In this document: positions 36,680 to 47,736 of the stretch, piece after piece
Position numbering within the stretch: position 1 is the stretch's first letter
Layout of the letters: the number at the start of each line of letters is the position of its first letter
NCBI GenBank assembly: GCA_032622095.1
Contig: CP136061.1
Location: forward strand, 19,970,991-20,034,990
Length of the DNA: 64,000 bases
From: Siphonodentalium dalli
Lineage: Eukaryota > Mollusca > Scaphopoda > Gadilida > Siphonodentaliidae
Direction of reading: 5' to 3'
Made by a program: the position numbers and the translations under genes
Notes under the pieces: model-generated
The model's database searches: none
What the model was told of the DNA's origin: nothing
What the model saw: the letters and a program-made list of their open reading frames with translations, nothing else

Positions 36680-36800
36680 GTTACCGTCACTTTGCGTAGA
36701 TCACAAATCCGCGCTTGTCGGGAATCGAACCAGATTCGCCATCGCTGTGTGGCTCGTGTTTGCCTAATGCACCATTACCAACTGAATTGCGGGAGCCCGT
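36680..36800 (-). repeat. Possible tRNA-derived SINE head
   Basis: On the minus strand TTCAGTTGGTAATGG (A-box-like) is followed about 55 bp later by TGGTTCGATTCCC (B-box-like), then GCGCGGATTTGTGATC. A C15 run sits nearby at 36638-36652. Stems of a functional tRNA are not convincing, so a SINE head or tRNA pseudogene is the better reading. Confidence 0.4.
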
Positions 36801-37159
36801 GCAGGGCGTCAAGGGAAATAATGGGGAATTATTATCAACAATTCGTCGCTTGTCCAGTGGGGGGCATTTACCCAAATGTACAGGGTATTATAGGCTTCAG
36901 TCCGTCACTGGGATCTTACGTGTTTGCACTCAGCGGATAGCAGCCCAGTGTGACGTTGACATATAGCAATTGTGACGTATCCGAAGGCTTCATGTATAGT
37001 TATTTGCATTGCCCGCGGACGAAAAGTGAACATTTAAGTTTAGAAGCATGATGGCCAACTTCATAACAAGCTGTCAACCAAACGCAAAAATATTTATCCA
37101 TTCATTTTAACATACATATAAATTCACAATTCACAGGGGATATAGAGGATGTATACGTT

Positions 37160-37352
37160 TATAGTAATGCTCTAAGTAATCGAACCCTTAACCACAGCAG
37201 AATTATGAGTAACTTTTCAGGATTTAGTCTGAAATATGGCTCGGGGAGAGCTTTCCGATGAATGGCAACAATATATATCCGACTAAATCCTGAAAAGTTA
37301 CCCATAATTCTGCTGTGGTTAAGAAGTCGATTGCTTAGAGCATTACTGTATA
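37160..37352. repeat. Long palindrome with ~70-bp arms
   Basis: TATAGTAATGCTCTAAG, AACCACAGCAGAATTATG and TTTTCAGGATTTAGTC on the left are mirrored on the right in reverse order around a ~50-nt centre (CTCGGGGAGAGC inside). A few mismatches and 1-2-nt offsets. Confidence 0.85.
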
Positions 37353-37369
37353 GCATACACTCAAAATGT

Positions 37370-37790
37370 TAGGTTGCCTCATAGGGAGTGGTATCTTGGC
37401 GTTCCCGGTGTGCTACTCTGCCAGTCATCAGGGAATTGTTAATATTATTACTCCAAAGTGATACGTTGCCACTCCGGGGAGGTAAACCCTTGGCACTCCT
37501 TGTGCTGGGGGTAGATTTATATCCCTTGCTATGTGAGTAAACTCGCAATCACTATTTAACAAGCTCCTGAAAATAGTAAATTTTCATCACAGGGAGGCAA
37601 ATGTGTAACCCAGAGAGCGGTGATTTGAAACTCCGTGGAATCTCTTTATCCCCACCCCGATATTGAGTGCTGGCTACTAACCTTCAGTTGGAGGGAAACT
37701 TAGCACTTCGGGGAGCTGGTGAAATATTGAATCTCTTGATATGCATATATTACCTATCTGAGGCAACATTAATTTGGGTGCAAATTTACA
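37370..37790. repeat. Weak, degenerate repeats of CACTCCGGGGAGG-type motifs
   Basis: Variants such as GCCACTCCGGGGAGGTAAA, GGCACTCCTTGTGCTGGGGGTA, CATCACAGGGAGGCAAA and GCACTTCGGGGAGCTGG recur about every 80-100 bp. Divergence is high and the period irregular, so this is only suggestive. Confidence 0.3.
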
Positions 37791-37854
37791 ATTCAGACAG
37801 AGACGAACAGTGTATATATAGATGAGGGGTGTATAGTGCGTGAGTGCGAGTAAG

Positions 37855-37857
<3 letters not shown>

Positions 37858-37949
<92 letters not shown>

Positions 37950-37965
37950 CGAGAGAGATAGAGAG
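37858..37965. repeat. (GA)n microsatellite
   Basis: Almost pure GA repeats with a GCGCGC interruption near the right end. The RERERE and SLSLSL frames are read-through. Confidence 0.98.
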
Positions 37966-38353
37966 AAGGGAGCAAAAATAGATAAAGTGCATGAGAGAGG
38001 ATGTGATATGATACAACGATTGCAGCATGCAGTGTCGCATATGAATGTAGAATACGAGACGTTATTGGCAAAGAGAGCAGCACATGAGATTTATTTCTCT
38101 TTCACACGCAAGTGGTTACTGTCGCAAATAATGTTTACATGCAGAACACGGACTCCGTGATGTTATACTAGTTATTTGATGAACCGACATGCCCGGAGGA
38201 GTAACCAAAAACCAACAGAGTTCAACGTTCCGTGGCGGATATAAGCGAGTGCCCCTGGAAGACATTTGCGAAGATGATTTGTCTCCAGGGAATCCATGAA
38301 AACGAAGACATCGATTCCATGATCCCATTACTTATCCCCAAACCACATTTAAG

Positions 38354-38499
38354 AAATAAATAAACTGCGCATCGGCGTGTATAGTAGAATTTGACCACAA
38401 AGAAACTGATTGTAGGACGACGCGAAGCGGAGTCCTACTATCAGTTTCTGCGGTCAAATTCTACTATATACACGCCGATGCGCAGCAGTGTATTTATTT
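38354..38499. repeat. Long palindrome with GACGCGAAGCGGA centre
   Basis: The ~65-bp arms (AAATAAATA...CTGCGCATCGGCGTGTATAG...AGTAGGAC region) are mirrored with few mismatches. The loop GACGCGAAGCGGA is the exact reverse complement of the loop of the palindrome at 10668-10803 although the arms differ. Confidence 0.85.
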
Positions 38500-40304
38500 C
38501 TTTTGTAATTCGACTGTATGTTTTGGTCGAAATGGCAGTGACATACGTTCAACCTGCTCTATACTAGTCCAATTTCTAGCTCTGCCTGATAAGATTTTCA
38601 ACAAAACAGTTCTTCTCTTAGAACTGTAACGTCAAACATGACGTCAGTGTTAAACGGCGACCCCTTTTCTTTGCCTTTTTGGCAAAACAATTTCACTTAA
38701 GACTTATTTTGTTCTATCTTAAATAAAATTCAGTAGAGTACAGTAGGCAGTCATTATATGTCTCTTTCTTCAGTCTATAGCATGATATTAACCAATGCTC
38801 GTGTGGTTTGACTTCGGAAAGTTGAGGCGTTGGCAGCATTTCACTGATTGTACCACATTGTTTTGTGATACGGGATACTGACCAATCAGGACGAGCTTTG
38901 TATGTACGTTTAGACAAGGTCGTATTTCAATGTTCAATAACTGGATTAACTGCTCACATTAATTGTTAGTGTACTATTTTGAGACACATACATATTTTAA
39001 GTCAAACTAAAAGTGACCACATTACAACGCCCCTGACTGCACAACACATATAGGCCTACGTATGCATGCTTTCGCCCGTGGAATCAAATAACTCGTTATC
39101 GAATCATGTGTGTCCGTGTGTCGACTCGAATTTGGAGAATAAACGTGTTATGCATAGTATCCAGTATAGAGTAATCGTCGGCGGCGTTAGTAGACATATG
39201 ATTGACCATAAAATATTGCACATCGATTTTTTTTCCTACCATGGCCGCGAGTCACGTGGACTAATCGTGCTCAGAGGACCCTATTGTTTATTACCGATCA
39301 TGTCTCAACTTAAACTCAGACGAGTGACGGCCCCTTGCGGCGGAGATCACCATGGGTCGCACCGAACTCGTTATGTCATAAATCAAGAGCCAACGGCGTT
39401 GTGGCATAATTGACATTCGATAAAATGGACTGGAAGTATGTGTTGGAGATTCCAGAGATCGATGCATTGGCGTGCGTATCTATACGATCAGCGCTGCACG
39501 GGCACACGATAGCAGCGACCAGCGCGGCGCAGACGATAGCCGAGAAGTCGGTAGCCGAGAGGTATCGCACTGGTTTCTCGTACTAGCGGACCGGGGGTCG
39601 CAACATGGTCAGGGTATTCTGACAAAACAAAACAGAACTCGGTCAGATACCAAGTTTGTCACAATGAAAATTCTCATTCGAGATCACTGAATAAAGATCC
39701 GAAAGCAAAATTTCGACTTCCCCCATTACAACATTTGTTCAGGTATGTTGTCGTGGACTCGTGGGTGCAGTACGCTGTCCGATCGGGCACGGACATTAAT
39801 GGCTAACCCGTGTACACGTCTCGGCGGAGTCACCACAGGGTTATAAAGTTACTCGGCCTTGTAGTACCTGGACAAGTGCGTCTATATCCATAATTGGTTC
39901 CTACACTTAATGACATATTATGGACTTGTTTGAGTGCGTGAAACCTGATAACTTAGTACTCCGGCGCTAAGCCAAACTGGGGAATGAAGCATTTTACAAA
40001 CATCGCCGAAAAATTCATAGAAATCGATCATACCACTCCATAGAAAACATCGTCTGAACTAAGCTCAATTGTAAATATTTACATCTCAATTCGGGACGCC
40101 ACTGTCTGCGAGAAACTAACACAAATGATTTCGCCATCGAGAGTCATTGCATTTAATTAATATATAAGGATGGCGGTGTGTGTTCAACTTGGATTAATAT
40201 TCGTAAAAATAACAACTTTGAGCAAGAATATTCTCTATTTTATTTCATCACCCTACCGGAGTGTGTTTCACATCACTTTAAATATATAGACACAGACACA
40301 GATA
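38500..40304. other. Unannotated stretch
   Basis: No gene supported. The 115-residue frame at 39066-39413 has no recognisable motif. Near 39500-39560 GCAGCGACCAGCGCGGCGCAGACGA resembles the segment duplicated at 40.3 and 41.4 kb. Confidence 0.3.
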
Positions 40305-40790
40305 GCAGTGGCCACCGGGGAGCAGACGACGTTCGTAGCCGTTATATCATTAACCCTTTACCCAACAGAAGGGCCCTGTGCCAATGCATTCTCTTATATA
40401 TGCGAGTCGACCATAGGTCGCCTCGCATATATAAGAGAATGCATTGGCTTAACACATATTAAAAATTATAAAATTGTTAAAGAATGTAAGAAAAAATGGT
40501 AAAAAGTGTTAAAAAAAGATTTTTTTTAGGCCAATGCATTCTCTTAATGGTCGACTCGCATATATAAGAGAATGTATTGGCACAGGGTATAACTGTAACC
40601 ATCACAATGTGGTCAATGAGCCGGTTCCAATGATACCCATATTTGTATGGTTCTATTGAGACAGACCGAAGATATTTTAGGCTGTTGAAGCTTTATTTGG
40701 CCGGTTTTGGCCGGTTTGTTGGGTAAAGGGTTAATCCTGCATGTCTACTAATACGATCTGAACAAATTAATTGATACTGTTGTGAGTATA
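40305..40790. repeat. Duplicated segment, copy with MITE insertion
   Basis: The flanks GCAGACGACGTTCGTAGCCG, TTATATCA and, after the MITE, ACTAATAC...CTGAACAAATTAATTG match 41380-41475, where they are contiguous. The MITE D (40350-40734) separates the two halves. Confidence 0.75.
40350..40734 (-). mobile_element. Hairpin MITE copy D
   Basis: 385 bp, ends TTAACCCTTTACCCAACAG and TGTTGGGTAAAGGGTTAA, long arm right. The right-hand hairpin has lost about 17 bp of one arm (TTCTCTTAATGGTCGACTCG), so only the left hairpin is intact. The empty paralogous site is at 41424-41427 (TCAA instead of TTAA). Confidence 0.92.
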
Positions 40791-41101
40791 CTGAAAAATT
40801 GTAACCCTTGTCATTCCAAATAAGCCATCCGTGCAGGTATGGTGGGAACACAAACTAAAACTAGAATCAAATGAAATTCGCTTTAAAATCTTTAAAACCA
40901 CAAAAATGCAAGCCTTCCAATTCCAAATAAATCACAACATGTTGGTCACAAATGTTTGTATTTTACCTGTCATAAGAGCGAAACTCTTTCGGAATAAATA
41001 AAAAAAAAACAATATACACCAAAATTCTAACTGCGATTGAAGAAATTATTTTCGGAACAGACACTAACGTGAACAGACATACAATTAACAATATAATACT
41101 A

Positions 41102-41356
41102 TTAATCCTTTCATGACTGGAGCTGCGCTGATGCAGCATTAAATATCACGTGTCAGTTCATTCTCTTATATATGCAAGTCTCCAATAGGGATCATAGCAT
41201 ATATAAGAGAATACACTGGCTTATAAGGTCGAGGTAAATATTGCTAAGCCAATGCATTCTCTCGTATATATGCGAGACCCGCATATATATAAGAGAATGC
41301 ATTGTCTCATGGTTTTTGCAAACATTTCAGGAAGCTCCAGTCATGGAAGGTGTTAA
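41102..41356. mobile_element. Hairpin-cassette element I (second TTAA end type)
   Basis: The left end TTAATCCTTTCATGACTGGAG and the right end CTCCAGTCATGGAAGGTG-TTAA are imperfect inverted repeats flanked by TTAA. The interior has two hairpins of the CATTCTCTTATATATGC type with diverged centres. It is ~255 bp, related to H (36277) and J (44572). The TTAA ends agree with the first family, but the terminal sequence (consensus CACCTTCCATGACTGGAGCT) is different. Confidence 0.8.
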
Positions 41357-41369
41357 TAAAACGATATGG

Positions 41370-41475
41370 GCAGACGATAGCGCGACCAGCGCGTAGCAGA
41401 CGATGTCCGAGGCCGTTATATCATCAACAGTGCATTACTACTAATAAAACCTGAACAAATTAATTGCTATACTGT
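41370..41475. repeat. Duplicated segment, empty-site copy
   Basis: CAGACGATGTCCGAGGCCGT, TATATCATCAACAG and CTGAACAAATTAATTG match the two flanks of MITE D. TCAA at 41424-41427 occupies the place of the duplicated TTAA. Confidence 0.75.
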
Positions 41476-42189
41476 TACAATCTGTGCTATAATTATTCCA
41501 CACTTATCTGATGCATCGGTTGAACAAATATTAGTTCACGAAAACCGCTCACGAACTGACTGATATTGGCAATATGTAATTGTAGATGATACAAACCCCG
41601 AGAGACTGTCGCCGTGGCATGTTACCTGAATCGAATTGTTCAGTTGATCAAATATTATTTCAAAAAACTAAACTTCTTAAACTGACTAACATTAATATTG
41701 TTTTATTTGTAATGTATGCTGATGGTACAAATATATCAGTGTATCGTGTTACTTTAATCGCTCAGGCAGTTATTCACAATTTAATATTATTATCCATCCC
41801 TTAACTAACACTATTTCAGATTGGGCAAAAGCCGCCACGTGATAATCCGGGAAAAAGTCATATTGGACTCCCGAACGTCATATTGGACTCCCAAGTGTGC
41901 AATATCACTGTTTTATTGGGACTCCGTGACGTCACGAATTAATTATTGCGAAATCTGTGAAATTGTGACGCGCGCGCAACACTGGCTGATTTAGCAGATG
42001 TTTCACTTCCGCATTGAGTTTTTTTTCTCTCATGTCCATGTTTACTGTTCAAAATCATGCTTTCTGATGATAAAATATAGGCTTTTATAGAGAATTAAAT
42101 GCTGACAAATACCAAAAATATCCACTAAAGTTTTGTTCTCCAAACATTTGGATAAACACACATATGGATAATAAAAATGTCATTATACA
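41476..42189. other. Unannotated stretch
   Basis: No gene supported. GTCATATTGGACTCCC occurs twice near 41847-41892 and resembles the arm centre of the palindrome at 42190-42334 (AAGTCATATTGGAC), so this may be flanking debris of the same repeat. Confidence 0.35.
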
Positions 42190-42334
42190 ATGTTGTGTGC
42201 AGTATGAGTTTTTCTTGTACTCGTCCAGGTTGTGGTGAAAAGTCATATTGGACGAGACACGCAGTGTCGAGTCCAATATGACTTTTCACCATAACCTGGA
42301 CTCGTACAAGAAAAACACATACTGTACACAACAT
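42190..42334. repeat. Long palindrome with ~63-bp arms
   Basis: ATGTTGTGTGCAGTATGAG...TTCTTGTACTCGTCCAGGTT...AAAAGTCATATTGGAC is mirrored almost perfectly. The GC-rich centre GAGACACGCAGTGTC is itself partly symmetric. Confidence 0.85.
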
Positions 42335-42387
42335 AATAACTTTATAATATAGCTGATCAGGCCTGAGTTTAGTGTCCCTGTCATTTA

Positions 42388-42478
42388 CAGAATGAGGTCC
42401 ACAGAGGTTGAATTTAGTGACGCTATCCCGCATAGCGGGCTAGCATCACAAAATTTACCCTCTGGGAACCTCATTCTG
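42388..42478. repeat. CAGAATGAGG palindromic element, copy 1
   Basis: Arms CAGAATGAGGTCCACAGAGG...AATTTAGTGACGCTA and mirror, with centre TCCCGCATAGCGGG. The same arms reappear at 42678-42770. Confidence 0.75.
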
Positions 42479-42677
42479 CTTAGGCATCATCTTCTTTGTA
42501 AAGTTTCTTTATTATCAAACTTCTTCACATAGATTCTATTTCTTTTTTAGTTTAGTTTCTCTATACCCCCAAATTGGCAGACGACACATTGCATAATCGA
42601 GGTTCCCAATGGGTGTACATTACAATATTCATCATTTGAGAACTTCACTCTGAGTCTCCCACAGCAGATGAGGCCAT

Positions 42678-42770
42678 GCATAATGAGGTCACAATAGGGT
42701 GAATTTGTTGATGCTAGTCCGCTGTGCAGGATAACGTCACTAAATTCACCCTTTGGGGACCTCATTCTGC
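42678..42770. repeat. CAGAATGAGG palindromic element, copy 2
   Basis: The left arm GCATAATGAGGTCACAATAG and the right arm CTTTGGGGACCTCATTCTGC are mirrored, with inner GGGTGAATTT / AAATTCACCC. It shares its arms with the copy 290 bp upstream, which makes this a small family of palindromic insertions. Confidence 0.75.
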
Positions 42771-42818
42771 AAATGCTTGTAGCTGATGTTCATTTCTATA
42801 ATCCATGTTTTTTCTCTT

Positions 42819-43272
42819 TTAACCCTTTACCCAACAAAACGGCAAAAAACGCCCAAATAAAGCTTCAACAGCCTAAAATACCCTGTGCCAATGCATTCTC
42901 TTATATATGCGAGTCGACCATAGGTAGCCTCGCATATATAAGAGAATGCATTGGCCTAACAATTGTTTATCATTTTTTTTAAATAAATGTTTCTTACAAT
43001 TTTTAGGACATACAATAAAAAACATCCATTACCCTACAGGGAGCCCCACACATATATAGAAGCATATAGAAGAGTGTCGTCTGCTCATGTTTGTCTGGGG
43101 CTCTGTATGGGTGAAATTATAAAATTGTTAAAGAATACAAGACAAAATTATTAAAATTGTAAAAAATTGTTAGGCCAATGCATTCTCTTATATATGCGAG
43201 GCGACCTATGGTCGACTCGCATATATAAGAGAATGCATTGGCACAGGGTCGTTCTGTTGGGTAAGGGGTTAA
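42819..43272 (+). mobile_element. Hairpin MITE copy E with alternative spacer
   Basis: 454 bp. Ends TTAACCCTTTACCCAACA and TGTTGGGTAAGGGGTTAA. The long left arm is internally deleted after GCTTCAACAGCCTAAAATA. Both hairpins are present, but the spacer between them (GGAGCCCCACACATATATAG, GTCTGGGGCTCTGTATGG) is that of element G, not that of copies A-D. Confidence 0.92.
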
Positions 43273-44571
43273 ACATATAATGTGCCCAAACAACTATAAA
43301 ACAACACATACATCAATGATACAATACTACAAACATATCTGATAAATATTTAGTGACTTGACTGTTATTAATTTACAACTGTGAGTGAATAACACTGAAT
43401 TTCAGTTTCCGAAGCTGGCAGAGACGACTCAATGCTCTATTACAAATTTAACTAATCTGAGCAGCCCACTTAAGAATTGACTCTATTGTTGCACCGGAGT
43501 GTTCGAATGGTTCATTATCAAGACTCCAGGTTAATGTATCGCTTGTCGGGATAATTTAAACGATCATTGATTTAGTTTTTGTAGCATTAAATGTGACCTA
43601 ACCAGTTGTTCCGACCAAATGTACACTCCACATTTCCGACATGAGAGATGTTCTCTTGACAAGTATAAGAACTGACTCGGTATATAAATAATCGGGGCCT
43701 CAGACATTAAGTGGGCTTTTAAAGACTGGGATGTTGATGACAAGACGATGCCAAATTTCCGCGAACGTGCTAACCACCTAAGATATGCTCAGTTTGTGTG
43801 ACTTGGCCTTCCGTTGTTAACTTGTTATGTAGGTTAAAACGGGAATTCACACCAACGTGTCCTACAATATCCTTCCGCGAGCGACATGTCCGTTTCCGGA
43901 TCGAGGTGTTTGTGACGTATTTCACAGTCGGAACAATGTGATATCCAATTCGATGGAGTCCTCCGGGAACTAGACACCATAATAGACTCCGTATATTAGT
44001 AAACTACGTACTGTGTCACTAATATGATTCCCATCTGTCCCAATGTATCGTGAACCCGATGTCGCAATTGTCCCGCGATCCATATGTTGCCATTGGAGAC
44101 CGGGGCGTGGCTAGATGGTCTATGTCGGGGTGTCCGGACTATGGGCTTTTATCTTAGTCGTGTGATGCATGTCGTGGACACCATAGTCGCCATATATACT
44201 CATGATTGCTAGACGAAGTGGGCGTATATATAAGTCCTACTCACAGTACAATCAATAAGGCTGATTTCATCATGGGATGTGTAAATACCACTCAAAAAGA
44301 CCGGACTCGATTGAAACGGATGAATATTAATAATCGGCCTCTAATAAATGGTGTACACCATGCAACATCGTTGAAAATTGGCAAACTTTCATTGCACACC
44401 ATTATATTGCACTTGAGTTGAGGAAATATTCGACACTTTTTCTGAAAAGACATTACCTAAATATTTCATGGAAATTTTAATTATTAAAACGTTATCTGCA
44501 AATGACAAGGCTTGACTGTTGAGGATATCTTGCGACGTGGTTTTCTGAACATGTTGAAACTTTGGCACGAT
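43273..44571. other. Unannotated stretch
   Basis: No gene supported. A solo fragment ATTAAGTGGGCTTTTAA near 43709 matches the right end of the element 33076-34306. The frame 44206-44421 has no recognisable motif. Confidence 0.3.
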
Positions 44572-44645
44572 AATAACCCTTCCATGACTGGAGATTCCTG
44601 AAATTTTGCGAAAACTCTCTTATATATGCGAGTCTCCCATAGAAA
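44572..44645. mobile_element. Truncated copy J of the CTTCCATGACTGG hairpin element
   Basis: TAACCCTTCCATGACTGGAG, TTCCTGAAATTTTGCGAAAA and TCTCTTATATATGCGAGTCT match the right end of element I in reverse orientation. The copy stops inside the first hairpin. Confidence 0.65.
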
Positions 44646-44723
44646 ATAGATCACAATGGTTTTGATATTCGAAATCTCACCATTGGAGAGTTATTAATAA
44701 TGAAAACAAGAACAAAGTCGATC

Positions 44724-45945
44724 TAGTTTATGTGCTTGTTGGTGATAGTTTATGTGCTTGTTGATGATAGTTTATGTGCTTGTTGATGATAATTTATGTG
44801 CTTGTTGGTGATAGTTTATGTGCTTGTTGGTGATAGTTTATGTCCTTGTTGATGATAGTTTATGTGCTTGTTGGTGATAGTTTATGTCCTTGTTGGTGAT
44901 AGTTTATGTCCTTGTTGGTGATAGTTTATGTGCTTGTTGGTGATAGTTTATGTGCTTGTTGGTGATAGTTTATGTGCTTGTTGATGATAGTTGATGTGCT
45001 TGTTGATGATAGTTTATGTGCTTGTTGGTGATAGTTTATGTCCTTGTTGATGATAGTTTATGTGCTTGTTGGTGATAGTTTATGTGCTTGTTGGTGATAG
45101 TTTATGTGCTTGTTGATGATAGTTTATGTCCTCGTTGGTGATAGTTTATGTGCTTGTTGGTGATAGTTTATGTGCTTGTTGGTGATAGTTTATGTGCTTG
45201 TTGATGATAGTTTATGTACTTGTTGATGATAGTTTATGTCCTTGTTGGTGATAGTTTATGTGCTTGTTGATGATAGTTTATGTGCTTGTTGATGATAGTT
45301 TATGTGCTTGTTGATGATAGTTTATGTGCTTGTTGATGGTAGTTTATGTGCTTGTTGATGATAGTTTATGTGCTTGTTGATGATAGTTTATGTGCTTGTT
45401 CATGATAGTTTATGTGCTTGTTGATGATAGTTTATGTGCTTGTTGATGATAGTTTATGTGCTTGTTGATGATAGTTTATGTGCTTGTTCATGATAGTTTA
45501 TGTGCTTGTTGGTGATAGTTTATGTGCTTGTTGGTGATAGTTTATGTGCTTGTTGATGATAGTTTATGTGCTTGTTGGTGATAGTTTATGTGCTTGTTGG
45601 TGATAGTTTATGTGCTTGTTGATGATAGTTTATGTGCTTGTTGATGATAGTTTATGTGCTTGTTGATGATAGTTTATGTGCTTGTTGGTGATAGTTTATG
45701 TGTTTGTTGATGATAGTTTATGTGCTTGTTGGTGATAGTTTATATGCTTGTTCATGATAGTTTATGTGCTTGTTGGTGATAGTTTATGTGCTTGTTTGTG
45801 ATAGTTTATGTGCTTGTTGATGATAGTTTATGTGCTTGTTGGTGATAGTTTATGTGCTTGTTGGTGATAGTTTATGTGCTTGTTGGTGATAGTTTATGTG
45901 CTTGTTGGTGATAGTTTATGTGCGTGTTGATGGTAGTTGATTTGC
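44724..45945. repeat. 22-bp minisatellite, 55 full units
   Basis: Unit TAGTTTATGTGCTTGTTG(A/G)TGA. Anchors at 44724, 45912 and 45934 are exact multiples of 22 apart (54 x 22 and 55 x 22), so no net indel occurred. The A/G variant alternates irregularly, with rare GTCCTTG and TTCATGA variants. Confidence 0.98.
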
Positions 45946-47418
45946 AGACTTTTATGTTATTTCGCATGAAGTCACGTCGAATCGAAGACCTTGGATCCCT
46001 TACGTTAATTCGTTGGATCCATTTTAATTTGTTTCTTGCTTGGACCATCACGTATTTGATTTTCATAACATGCATGCATGGTGAGATATATATTTATGCC
46101 CATATGTTTTATGATACGTTTAAGGCATTGTATTATTTGGTTTACGGATTTACCTACCCCAAAAAATATTTGCCCCAGTTTGCCCCAGTAATATTTTGAC
46201 AAACAAAATTTATACATATCTCAATTTGATTTGTTTCCAGTTTTTGGCAATCTCAATTTTATTTGTTTACAGATTTTGGCAATCTCCAAGGTTTACGATC
46301 CTTTTATAATACCTTCTACATATGGTGGTTCTCGTGTAGAATGGCGGATAAATACGCGCGTAATAGAATTTATATTCAAACCTTTCGGTTATAACTGCAA
46401 AACCTTAATCGAAACAAAGAGTTATTTCTTAAAGGAATAATTGGGATCCTATTACATTACTTGAATATAATAGTTGGCTTCAACAAGTCCGTCGTTGATG
46501 ACACATCGTCAATAATGAGCATCTTGTCAGGTTGTTGGCCTCGCGACAAATTGTCCACCGCTCGTCTCTATTGTAACTATGCGCATCTGTCCCAGTAAAC
46601 ATCGGAAATTAACAATGTGGTCATCAGATTACCCCGGATGTATCTTTTTGGAACCCGGATATATCTTTTTGGAGCGCTGATTGGATAAATCTCGCCACAA
46701 GCTTCTCAGATACTCTCATTCCGTCATCGTTGTGTGAGCGAGCATTCACGAAAGCTATTGATCCCCAAGTGAATGTACCAGAGAAATCGCCATACATCAC
46801 GGTACATACAAGAGGACATTCCTGAATAGCAGATATTTTATGAACGTGACTGGATTGCCACGAGACAAAAGGCGAGACTAAGGGTCAATCCACACCGGGC
46901 GCGAGCGCGCGATTTTTACGGCCGTTTTCTGTCGTCCGTAGCGGTTCAAAGCGCGCGATTTTTATATTCACATCGAAAGGGACTGGATCGCTTTGTCGCA
47001 CGCGATGGTTCAAGTGGATAGATAATATTTTTAGAGTGCATCATTACAGGCAGGTCACAAATACAATGTATATGGATATTTTATAAGAATTTGTCAAACA
47101 AATACATGAAAGAATTTTTCAAACTCATTTAATTGTCACATATAGTATATCAAGTGAAATGGTGCACGGGCTTCCTAAATTCTCATAGCTATTGCGTTTA
47201 GTTGAATTTCATTCTATAATTCCAGTTTGTGAGTTTGGGGGGGGGGGGGTGTGCAAATTGTGGGCAAAGTGACTTCACAAGCTTGGAATGGATAGGGACC
47301 AAAAATTAACCAGACGATCCTGATATTAAGTCGAGCCATTGTCAGGCATTTTCTCTTCTCATTTATCCTTGCACTTCAATTATCAGCAAGTCGCTAAAGT
47401 CCTCCACCATCTTTGTCG
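45946..47418. other. Unannotated stretch
   Basis: No gene supported. The frames at 45918-46199 and 46231-46440 lack motifs. A GC-rich patch near 46895-47005 holds GCGCGCGATTTTTA twice. A G13 run is at about 47237-47249. Confidence 0.3.
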
Positions 47419-47736
47419 CCTTCAAATAGAATGAATACGCACGCATTAACATCCTATTTGACAGCGACTCAATTATTACGCTGGTTTAGCACAGAGCGAG
47501 AAATCGACGAACCATAAAATCACTGCTGTGATCGCCTCGTGGTCAGCGATTCAGTCGTTTGCGGTGTGAATATTAAAATATATTCACACCGAACACGACC
47601 GTATCGCTTACAGCGAAGCGGTCACAGCCGTGATTTTATGCTTCGTCGATTTCTCGCGTTGTGGCAAACCAGCGAGATAATTGAGTCGCTGTCAAATCGG
47701 ATGTTTATCCGTGCGTATTTGTCCTATATTTGAAGG
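47419..47736. repeat. 318-bp palindrome with ~155-bp arms
   Basis: Landmarks CCTTCAAATA, AATACGCACG, ATTTGACAGCGACTCAATTA, GAGAAATCGACGAA, CATAAAATCAC and GGTGTGAATAT appear in order on the left and mirrored on the right, with scattered mismatches. The centre is only a few bases (around AATATTAAAATATATT). It is the longest palindrome in the window. Confidence 0.9.

Noticed and set aside
36410-36940. 176-codon plus-strand frame
   Set aside because: It begins in a MITE hairpin, crosses a C15 run and a tRNA-like repeat, and shows no domain. Chance frame.
39066-39413. 115-codon frame at 39.1-39.4 kb
   Set aside because: No recognisable motif and no splice or promoter evidence.
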